Origin: Firmicutes bacterium UBA4975
Lineage (GTDB): Bacteria; Bacillota; Proteinivoracia; UBA4975
Direction of reading: 5' to 3'
DNA: 9,591 nucleotides
Assembly (NCBI GenBank): GCA_002397155.1
Contig: DGZR01000017.1
Span: 1 to 9,591 of the forward strand
A program made the translations under genes and the position numbers. Within the stretch, counting starts at the first letter, position 1. Each line of letters begins with the position of its first letter. Under the pieces are notes generated by a model. It saw only the letters and a program-made list of their open reading frames with translations. It searched no databases and had not been told where the DNA came from. Positions 1 through 5,812 of this stretch are shown piece by piece.

Positions 1-99
1 ATCATCCGGGTCCAACAAGTAGAAGAACCGGCTGACTGCAGGATTTGTGTGGGTTTCCGTCACAGCGCTCATCACTAATTTGTACAGAGTTACAGCCAT
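1..99 (-). CDS. Small protein of unknown function, N-terminal part only (cut by window edge)
   Basis: The frame opens with ATG at 99 on the minus strand and stays open for 33 codons to the window edge. The visible protein begins MAVTLYKLVMSAVTET and continues to FFYLLDPDD. An excellent ribosome site, GGAGG (complement of 107-111), lies 7 nt before the ATG, which is the main reason to call it real. No signal peptide, membrane segment or recognisable motif is visible in this stretch. The MAVT...KLV start and short hydrophilic character loosely recall small DUF1659/DUF2922-type proteins of sporeformers, but the match is too weak to name a family. It is transcribed away from the ger operon, so the two share the region 100-270. 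The C-terminus and total length cannot be seen. Confidence 0.6.
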   Translation of the reverse strand, partial: MAVTLYKLVMSAVTETHTNPAVSRFFYLLDPDD

Positions 100-270
100 G
101 TTTTTCCCTCCCTTCTCTTTTTAGCCTACGGTCCGCCGTTCCAGGGCGGACTAACCATTTGTCTTTCTAGGCAGTCGGGCTGGGCAAGGCCCCGACCCTT
201 TTGCCGGATGGTTAACAAAATGACCCTCGGGGCAAATTAAAATGGGGTTTTGCACCCAAGGGGGTAAAAA
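100..270. other. Divergent intergenic region with two small hairpins; no gene seen
   Basis: This stretch separates the leftward small gene from the ger operon. It holds a 7-bp inverted repeat (131-137 with 145-151, GTCCGCC/GGCGGAC) and a 6-bp one (174-179 with 191-196, GTCGGG/CCCGAC). Neither is followed by a convincing T-run on either strand. A forespore sigma-G promoter would be expected for a ger operon from knowledge of Bacillus. CAAATTA at 233-239 resembles the -10 motif CATNNTA with one change, but no proper -35 stands at the right distance. TTAACA at 212-217 resembles a sigma-A -35 but lacks a good -10. I therefore call no promoter here. Confidence 0.5.
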
Positions 271-1584
271 ATGTTAAAGAGAATTTTGGGCCTGTTCAAG
301 GGCAAAAAAAATAGCGGTGGGGACCGGCAGGATAAACCCCGGTTGTCCTTTAGCGGGAATTTTAAGAAAAACGAAGAACTCCTGCGGGAAGTTTTCCGGG
401 ATTGCGGCGATGTGAAGACAAAGGAAGTAACCATTCCGGCCCTGGGGGGCCGTCGGGCAATTCTCCGCTATGTCGAGGGCCTCATCAACACCGACACCCT
501 GCATCGGGATATTTTGGCTAAGCTTTTAGAGCGGGGCAAGGAGGCCAAAGACATCGGGGAGTTAGTAGCGGCGGGGGAAGTGACGGTTACCGCCGATGCC
601 TGGCAGTATGCCGCCGATGTTCTTATGGGCAGGGTGGGAATAATTGTCCAAGGAGAAAACCGGGCCCATCTCATTGAGGCCAAGGACTGGCCCAAGCGCA
701 CAGTGGAAGAACCCCTGCAGGAAAGGCTGATTCGCGGACCCCGGGAAGGTTTCATCGAGGTGGTCCAGGACAATTTGGCCCTGGTCCGGCGGCGCTTGCC
801 CGATCCCAACCTAAAGGTAATCATGTTCGAGGTAGGGCGCCGCTCGAAGACAAAAGTCGCCATGCTCTATATTGAAGATGTATGCAATCTTGATACTGCA
901 AGAGAAATAGCCAAACGAATTCGCGCCATCGATATTGACAACCTCTTGGAATCCGGTTGCCTGGAAGAATTAATTATTGAAAGGACATGGTCCCCTTTTC
1001 CCCAGATGTTGCAAACAGAGCGGCCGGACAAGGTGGCGGCCGGTCTGACCCAGGGCAAAGTGGCGCTGATTACCGATGGCAGTTGCTTTGTCGCTTTGGC
1101 GCCCGCCTCTTTTAACGATTTCATTCAAGTGCCCGCCGACTACTACATGGACTACTTGTCTGGGACAATCGCCCGGGCCATTAGATTCACAGGCCTTTTT
1201 ATGGGCACAACCCTGGTGGCGGCCTATGTGGCGGTTCTAAGTTTTCACTACGAAATCGTGCCGACGAATATTGTGGTCTTTATTGCCGAAACCAGGGCGG
1301 GCGTGCCCTTTGACCCCCTGACTGAAGCCCTCTTGCTGGAGTTCTCTTCGGAGATACTGAGGGAAGCCAGCATCCGCCTGCCTGGGCCGATCGGACCCAC
1401 CCTGGGCATAGTGGGTGCCCTGATTTTGGGCCAGGCGGCGGTAGCCGCCCACCTAGTCAGCCCGATAATGCTCGTTTTGGTGGCTTTGACCTTTATCTTG
1501 TCCTCCATTATCCCCAACTACGAGGCCAGCACCGCTGTCCGCTACCTGCGCTTTCCCCTGATCCTGGCGGCAGGCTTTCTCTGA
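271..1584 (+). CDS. gerA: Spore germination receptor subunit A (GerA family), cut short by an in-frame TGA
   Basis: GerA-family proteins are the large integral subunit of spore germinant receptors in the spore inner membrane. They help sense nutrients and trigger ion and dipicolinate release. Start: ATG 271 with AAGGGGG at 258-264, 6 nt upstream. Residues 1 to about 290 form the soluble N-terminal domain (KNEELL, YVEGLINTDTL). The membrane part follows, with family hallmarks FNDFIQVPADYYMDYLSG, LRLPGPIGP-like IRLPGPIGPTLGIVGALILGQAAV, and IPNYEASTAVRYLRFPL. Translation stops at codon 438 (TGA 1582-1584) in the middle of the last membrane helix. The family usually runs about 480-520 residues, and the same frame continues to 1812, which would give 513. 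The truncated form lacks the last helix and tail, so it is probably impaired unless the stop is bypassed. Which ger paralogue this is cannot be decided. Confidence 0.9.
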   Translation: MLKRILGLFKGKKNSGGDRQDKPRLSFSGNFKKNEELLREVFRDCGDVKTKEVTIPALGGRRAILRYVEGLINTDTLHRDILAKLLERGKEAKDIGELVAAGEVTVTADAWQYAADVLMGRVGIIVQGENRAHLIEAKDWPKRTVEEPLQERLIRGPREGFIEVVQDNLALVRRRLPDPNLKVIMFEVGRRSKTKVAMLYIEDVCNLDTAREIAKRIRAIDIDNLLESGCLEELIIERTWSPFPQMLQTERPDKVAAGLTQGKVALITDGSCFVALAPASFNDFIQVPADYYMDYLSGTIARAIRFTGLFMGTTLVAAYVAVLSFHYEIVPTNIVVFIAETRAGVPFDPLTEALLLEFSSEILREASIRLPGPIGPTLGIVGALILGQAAVAAHLVSPIMLVLVALTFILSSIIPNYEASTAVRYLRFPLILAAGFL

Positions 1585-1812
1585 GGGTTTGGCATTGTCA
1601 TCACCTGGACGGTGATTTTAACTCACCTCTGCAATTTACAGTTCTTTGGCGTGCCCTACATGAGCCCCTTGGCCCCCTTGCGGGTAACGGATTGGGGCGA
1701 TTTTATCTACCGGCGGCCCCTGCGCTGGATGCGGGCCCGGCCCTGGCAGTTGGCGGAAAAGAATATCGTCAGGCAAAGAGGAGCTGAAGAAGACGATGAG
1801 CGAAGGACCTAG
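1585..1812 (+). pseudogene. gerA: C-terminal tail of GerA, in the same frame after the internal TGA
   Basis: These 75 codons directly continue the gerA frame after the TGA and end at TAG 1810-1812. They encode GFGIVITWTVILTHLCNL, then FFGVPYMSPLAPLR, then DWGDFIYRRPLRWMRARP. This is the expected end of a GerA protein: the last membrane helix, the conserved FGVPYxSPLAPLR segment and a basic cytosolic tail. There is no frame shift, so a single base change would restore the whole gene. By memory of the family, the stop falls where a glycine is common (LGLFG-like), so GGA to TGA is a possible origin. The frame could begin separately at GTG 1612, but no good ribosome site precedes it. The tail overlaps the gerB start by 17 nt and carries gerB's ribosome site. 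Confidence 0.8.
1600..1616 (+). promoter_or_regulatory. Hairpin just after the gerA TGA, SECIS-like in geometry
   Basis: ATCACC (1600-1605) and GGTGAT (1611-1616) form a perfect 6-bp stem around the loop TGGAC (1606-1610). It starts 15 nt after the in-frame TGA, and the apical loop starts 21 nt after it. As I recall the bacterial SECIS rules, they ask for an upper stem of at least 4 bp, a small loop with a G among its first two bases, and a loop about 16-37 nt from the UGA. This hairpin meets all three. Such short hairpins also arise by chance in coding DNA, so the structure is seen but its function is only a hypothesis. Confidence 0.3.
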
Positions 1813-2905
1813 AAAATACGGCCTCAGCGATTCCCAGTGGTTTTCCCTGCTGGTATGCGGCATTTTAGGCTCCGGCATTCTCACCCTGCCCCGGCTGGTG
1901 GCAGCTGAAGCCAGCCGGGACGGCTGGCTGAGCATCGTGGTGGCGGGAGCGGGTGCCTGGCTCCTGGCCGGCCTAGTCTGGCTCTTGTGTAAAAAGTTTC
2001 CGACCAAGACCTTAGCGGAAATGAGCAGGACCATCCTGGGCAAGCCCCTGGGCATCCTGGTATCCCTGCTCTATGCTCTTTACACCTTCGCTTTTGGCGG
2101 GGCGGTGCTGCGGATGTTCCTGGAATTGGTCAAGACCTGGATCCTAATTTGGACTCCTACCCCGGTGATTCTCCTGGCCTTTTTACTGCCGGTGGTATAC
2201 ATAAGCCGAATGGGCGCTGCCACCCTGGGTCGCCTGACGGAATTTATCGCTATGTTGACCGGTTTAGTATTCTTGCTCTGGCTTGCTCCGGCCGGGGACT
2301 TTAACCTCCTCAATCTGCGGCCGGTGGGGGCCGAGGGAGTCTTGGCGATCTTGCGAGGGGCGGAGAAAGCGACTTTTTCCTTTTTGGGCGTTGAGGTAAT
2401 GCTGGTGTTTTTTCCCTTGATCAGTAACCGAAAAAAAGCCCTGAAGGTAACGCTCATAGCCCTGACCGCCATCACCCTGCTCTATGTGGGAAACATTCTC
2501 CTGATCTTTGGCGCTCGGGGGGTGGAGTACACCATGCTGCAAAAGTGGCCACTGATGACCTACCTACGGGTAGGCAGACTGCCGGTGGTCCAGCGAGTGG
2601 ACGCTCTGGTCCTCTTCTTTTGGACGGCCCAGATCATCTCCGAGCTGGCCATTCAGTACTATGCCGGCACTATCACCTTGGCGTCATTAACCGGCAATCG
2701 CTACCACGACATCTGGGCCCTGGTCTGCTGGCCCCTGATTTACCTGGTTGTCTCCATACCCCTCAGGCTATCCCAGGTCTTTGATTACACCGAAATTCTG
2801 GGCCGGTGGGGTGTGGTGGGAATAATCGCTGTCGTCGTCCTCCTGCTCCTGGTGGCAAAACTGCGGGGACTGGATGAGAGCGCAGAATTGGAGAAAAAGG
2901 CGTGA
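1796..2905 (+). CDS. gerB: Spore germination receptor subunit B (GerB family permease-like protein)
   Basis: This 369-residue, highly hydrophobic protein has about ten membrane helices. It matches the spore permease family, which belongs to the amino acid/polyamine/organocation transporter superfamily. In germinant receptors this subunit is thought to hold the germinant-binding site in the spore inner membrane. Family-like features are the N-terminal LSDSQWFSLLVCGILGSGILTLPRLVA, followed by RDGWLSIVVAG, and then KFPTKTLAEMSRTILGKPLG in the first cytosolic loop. Start: ATG 1796, which overlaps the end of the full gerA frame by 17 nt. AGAGGAG at 1777-1783 is the likely ribosome site, with a rather long 12-nt spacer. 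If gerA really stops at 1584, 211 nt upstream of this start would go untranslated and coupling would be lost. The stop TGA overlaps the gerC start. No damage is visible in the gene itself. Confidence 0.93.
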   Translation: MSEGPRKYGLSDSQWFSLLVCGILGSGILTLPRLVAAEASRDGWLSIVVAGAGAWLLAGLVWLLCKKFPTKTLAEMSRTILGKPLGILVSLLYALYTFAFGGAVLRMFLELVKTWILIWTPTPVILLAFLLPVVYISRMGAATLGRLTEFIAMLTGLVFLLWLAPAGDFNLLNLRPVGAEGVLAILRGAEKATFSFLGVEVMLVFFPLISNRKKALKVTLIALTAITLLYVGNILLIFGARGVEYTMLQKWPLMTYLRVGRLPVVQRVDALVLFFWTAQIISELAIQYYAGTITLASLTGNRYHDIWALVCWPLIYLVVSIPLRLSQVFDYTEILGRWGVVGIIAVVVLLLLVAKLRGLDESAELEKKA

Positions 2906-4035
2906 AAAAAAACCTAGCTTTATTGTTGACCCTTGGCTTGATATTTTTAAGCGGCTGCTGGGACCGGCAGATAATCGAAGAGCTATCCATAGCCCTGTGC
3001 ATGGGAATCGATGTGGCGCCCGAGCCCGACCTCTTTTACCTGACCACCACCAATCCGACTTTTTCCGATACCGCCCTGAAAAAGGCCAAGCGACTTGTGA
3101 GCAAGGGTTACACCCTGGTGGAAACCTTTGCCAACATGCAGAGGCAGCGCAACCACAAGCTGGTTTTAGGCCAGGTGGCCAGCCTGGTCTTTTCGGAAGA
3201 AGCGGCCAAGGAGGGCCTGCTCAACCGCATTTTGCTGGAGCTGGACCAAATCCGGGATGTGGATCCGGATGTTTTTATCATGATTGTGCGGGGTGCCTCA
3301 GCCAGGGAAGTACTCTACCTGGAACCGGAAGAGGAAGCGCGGGTAGCCCGGTACTTGTCCGACCTCATAGATAAGAACATTGAAAACGGCACCATCCCCC
3401 GGGTTACTGCCGCCAATTACTGGTTCAGCCATGATACAGTCGGGATTGATTCGGTGGTGCCGGTCATTGAACTGGCGGGAAGCGAGGAAAAAAAGAAAGG
3501 GGTGATAATTACCGGCCTGGCTGCTTTTGATGATTCCGGGAAAATGAAGGGAGTGCTCAGCGACCAGCAGGCCGTCCATTTTCTCTTCCTCACCGGACAG
3601 GGCAAGAAGATCACCTTTGCGACCAAACTGAATTTTGAGGGCAAGCTCCGGGACGTCTCTATGTATATAAAAAAAGCCTCGCCAAAAATCAAGGCCAGGG
3701 TTGAGGGGGGAAAGCCGGTAATCGCCATCAAACTGGAGATTGAAGTAGATATTATTGACATTGTCTGGAATGTGGATGTGACCAAGAAGGAGGACGCCGG
3801 GGAGGTAATAGCCAAAGCTTTGGCCCGGGACATTCAGGGCAACGCCCTAAAGATGATCAGCCAAACTCAGGACTGGGGCACAGACATCCTGGGCTTGGGC
3901 CAGCACGTGCGGGTGCGGGACCCCAAGTGGTTTAAAGGGGCAGACTGGATCAAGGAATACCCCAAGTGCGAGATAAGCCTTGAGGTAAAAGTCAAGATAA
4001 ACCGAATCGGCACAGTGACTAATCCCGAGGTCTAA
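2902..4035 (+). CDS. gerC: Spore germination receptor subunit C, lipoprotein (Ger(x)C family)
   Basis: This 377-residue protein is the peripheral lipoprotein subunit of the germinant receptor, anchored on the outer face of the spore inner membrane. The N-terminus MKKNLALLLTLGLIFLSGC is a lipoprotein signal with lipobox LSGC and acylated Cys19. It is followed at once by the family hallmark CWDRQIIEEL. The remainder is soluble, with the alternating pattern typical of Ger(x)C, including RGASAREVL and, further on, KGVIITGLAAFDDSGKMKGVLS. Start: GTG 2902, in a 4-nt GTGA overlap with the gerB stop, with GGAG at 2890-2893 about 8 nt upstream. Overlap and order make it the third gene of one operon with gerA and gerB. 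Its TAA lies within the T-tract of the opposing operon's terminator. I see no strong rightward terminator of its own. Confidence 0.94.
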   Translation: MKKNLALLLTLGLIFLSGCWDRQIIEELSIALCMGIDVAPEPDLFYLTTTNPTFSDTALKKAKRLVSKGYTLVETFANMQRQRNHKLVLGQVASLVFSEEAAKEGLLNRILLELDQIRDVDPDVFIMIVRGASAREVLYLEPEEEARVARYLSDLIDKNIENGTIPRVTAANYWFSHDTVGIDSVVPVIELAGSEEKKKGVIITGLAAFDDSGKMKGVLSDQQAVHFLFLTGQGKKITFATKLNFEGKLRDVSMYIKKASPKIKARVEGGKPVIAIKLEIEVDIIDIVWNVDVTKKEDAGEVIAKALARDIQGNALKMISQTQDWGTDILGLGQHVRVRDPKWFKGADWIKEYPKCEISLEVKVKINRIGTVTNPEV

Positions 4036-4058
4036 AAGAGCGCCCCTACTTGGAGCGC
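4034..4058 (-). terminator. Rho-independent terminator of the leftward transporter operon
   Basis: Read on the minus strand, GCGCTCC (4058-4052) pairs with GGGGCGC (4046-4040) as a 7-bp stem with one G-U pair around the loop AAGTA. It is followed by TCTTTTA. It lies 9 nt after the last permease stop. On the plus strand the same stem has a C-A mismatch and the nearest long T-run (4072-4079) is 13 nt away, so it should work mainly leftward. The T-tract overlaps the gerC stop codon. Confidence 0.6.
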
Positions 4059-4066
4059 CGGGCAAG

Positions 4067-4864
4067 CTATTCTTTTTTTACACCCAGCCGGTCCCCCAGG
4101 TTGTCTCCCAGCCGGTTGAAGCCCAGGACGGTCAGGGCGATGGCCAAGCCGGGAAAAATCGCCGCCCAGGGGGCCAGGCCGGCAAAGCTCTGGGCCTCTT
4201 TGAGCATGCGGCCCCAACTGGCCGCCGGAGGCTGGGTGCCCAGGCCCAGGTAGCTGAGGGAAGCCTCGGCCAGGATGGCGGCGGCAAAGCTGGTGCTGGC
4301 TTGGACCAGCAGGGTGGATAGGCAGTTGGGCAGGATGTGGCGGAAAATGATGCGGCGATTGGTGGACCCCATGGCCCGGGCCGCCAGGATGAATTCTCGT
4401 TCCCGCAGGCTGAGAAACAGGGACCGGGTGAGGCGGGCGAAGATGGGGATGTTGGCCAGGCTGACGGCTACCAGGATGCTGGCCTGGCCCGGTCCCAGAA
4501 GGGTGACGGCCAGGAGGGCCATGAGCACCGAGGGCAGGGAGTAAAGCCCGTCCGCCATGCGCATGAGGACTTCTTCCAGCCAGCCCCGGTAGTAACCGGC
4601 GGCCGCCCCCCAGAGGGTGCCCAGGGTAAGCCCGATACAGACGGCAAATGCTCCCGCGGCAAGGGCGGGGCGTCCCCCGATAATTATTCTGCTAAAAATA
4701 TCCCGGCCGTAGTTGTCGGTGCCCAGCCAGTGCCGGGAACTGGGGGCCTCTAACCGACCCGGGATGTCCATCTCATTAGGCGGGTAGGGGGTGAAGAAAA
4801 ACCCGCTGACGGTGAGCAGAACCATCAGGCCCAGCAAAAAGCAGCCCTTTAGCCGGCCCCTCAT
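4067..4864 (-). CDS. ABC transporter permease, oligopeptide/nickel type (DppC/OppC/NikC family)
   Basis: This 265-residue inner-membrane permease would form half of the channel of a peptide- or metal-type importer. Family signatures in order are an N-terminal membrane helix (about 8-24), HWLGTDNYGRDIFSRI (45-60), and the EAA loop REREFILAARAMGSTNRRIIFRHILPN (154-180), which contacts the ATPase. ASLSYLGLGTQPPAASWGRML (201-221) and LGFNRLGDNLGDRL near the end follow. The length is slightly short but within the range of NikC-like members. Start: ATG 4864, which directly abuts the TAG of the upstream permease, with a G-rich ribosome site (GGGGGG and GGTGG) just before. It is the last gene of the operon. 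No ATPase gene follows, because the DNA runs straight into the convergent gerC. The substrate cannot be told from the permease. Confidence 0.92.
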   Translation of the reverse strand: MRGRLKGCFLLGLMVLLTVSGFFFTPYPPNEMDIPGRLEAPSSRHWLGTDNYGRDIFSRIIIGGRPALAAGAFAVCIGLTLGTLWGAAAGYYRGWLEEVLMRMADGLYSLPSVLMALLAVTLLGPGQASILVAVSLANIPIFARLTRSLFLSLREREFILAARAMGSTNRRIIFRHILPNCLSTLLVQASTSFAAAILAEASLSYLGLGTQPPAASWGRMLKEAQSFAGLAPWAAIFPGLAIALTVLGFNRLGDNLGDRLGVKKE

Positions 4865-5812
4865 CTAGGCCACCCCCCTGATCCGGGGATCGATTAGGGG
4901 ATAGGTGCTGTCCAGCAAGAAATTTAGGGCCATTATGAGAGCCGCCCCGGCAAAAATCCCTCCTTGGACCAGGGGCAGGTCCCGGAGGAGGACGGCGGAG
5001 AGGATCAAACGGCCCAGGCCGGGCAGGGAAAAAACCTGTTCAACGACCAGGGCCCCGGCCAGGAGCTGGATGAGCTGGATTCCCGCCACCGTACTGACGG
5101 TGACCAGGGCATTTTTCAGAGCGTGCCTGCTGATCACAGTCCATTCTGAGAGGCCCTTGCCCCTGGCAGTGCGGATGTAGTCCTGGCCCAGGGCTTCTTG
5201 CATGGCGGCGCGGACAATGCGGGTGAGGATTGCCCCTCGGGGCAGGGCCAGGACCAGGGCGGGAAGCAGCAGGGAGAGGGCGGCCCCCCCGGGATCGGCC
5301 CGCCACTTTGGCATGCCCCCCGGGGGCAGCCAGCCCAGCTCTACGGCAATGAACTGGATGGCCAAAATCCCCAGCCAAAAGGCGGGGATAGAAAGCCCTG
5401 TCTGGGACAGGGTGAGGACCAGGGAGTCCAGTCTGCCGCCCGGGCGGCTGGCGGCCAAAGCCCCCAGGGGAATAGCCAGGAGCAGGGAAAAGAAGATCGC
5501 TGCCGCCGCCAGGGGTATGGTCACGGGTAGAGCGCTGACAACCAGGCGGGCCACCGAGTAACCCCGGCTAAAGGTAAGAGAACGGCCAAAGTCGCCCCTT
5601 AAGACGCCGGAGAGCCAGTGCCAGTACTGAACTGCCATCGGCTTGTCCAGCCCCAGTTGGGCCCGCACCAAGGCCAGCTCGCCGGGTTCGGCTTCGGTGC
5701 CCAAGATGAGGAGGGCGGGGTCGCCCGGGAGAAAGTAGAGGGCGGTAAAAGTGAGGGCGCTCACCAGGAGCAGGGTGGCCAGCATGGCCCCCAGCTTTTT
5801 TAGCCAGTACAT
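4865..5812 (-). CDS. ABC transporter permease, oligopeptide/nickel type (DppB/OppB/NikB family)
   Basis: This 315-residue inner-membrane permease is the partner of the next gene product. A first helix (about 7-29) leads into LPGDPALLILG (28-38) and an external segment with LGLDKPMAVQYWHWLSGVLRGDFGRSL, both typical of the DppB/OppB group. The transport domain starts near 95. The EAA loop is MQEALGQDYIRTARGKGLSEW and following (204-235), the contact with the ATPase. VVEQVFSLPGLGRLI (256-270) and a terminal PLIDPRIR are further family marks. Start: ATG 5812, overlapping the TAA of the binding-protein gene by 1 nt (TAATG). The ribosome site is poor, so translation is probably coupled to the upstream gene. 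The length is normal and all key segments are present. Confidence 0.93.
   Translation of the reverse strand: MYWLKKLGAMLATLLLVSALTFTALYFLPGDPALLILGTEAEPGELALVRAQLGLDKPMAVQYWHWLSGVLRGDFGRSLTFSRGYSVARLVVSALPVTIPLAAAAIFFSLLLAIPLGALAASRPGGRLDSLVLTLSQTGLSIPAFWLGILAIQFIAVELGWLPPGGMPKWRADPGGAALSLLLPALVLALPRGAILTRIVRAAMQEALGQDYIRTARGKGLSEWTVISRHALKNALVTVSTVAGIQLIQLLAGALVVEQVFSLPGLGRLILSAVLLRDLPLVQGGIFAGAALIMALNFLLDSTYPLIDPRIRGVA

Noticed and set aside
208..239. Sigma-G promoter for the ger operon (CAAATTA as -10)
   Set aside because: The -10 differs from CATNNTA in one fixed base, and no GNATA-like -35 stands 14-16 bp upstream. It remains possible but unsupported.
1612..1812. Separate small gene starting at GTG 1612
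   Set aside because: It is in frame with gerA, encodes the normal GerA end, and has no ribosome site before the GTG. It is better read as the gerA tail.
271..1812. Genome-wide reassignment of UGA to an amino acid
   Set aside because: gerB (2903-2905) and the MATE gene (9437-9439) end at TGA exactly where their families end, so TGA acts as a normal stop here.
1636..2055. Minus-strand open frame across the gerA tail and gerB start
   Set aside because: Low-complexity, arginine- and proline-rich composition and overlap with recognisable ger sequence mark it as a shadow frame.
4036..4080. Rightward terminator for gerC
   Set aside because: On the plus strand the hairpin has a C-A mismatch and the T-run at 4072-4079 is too far from the stem, so it is not called.
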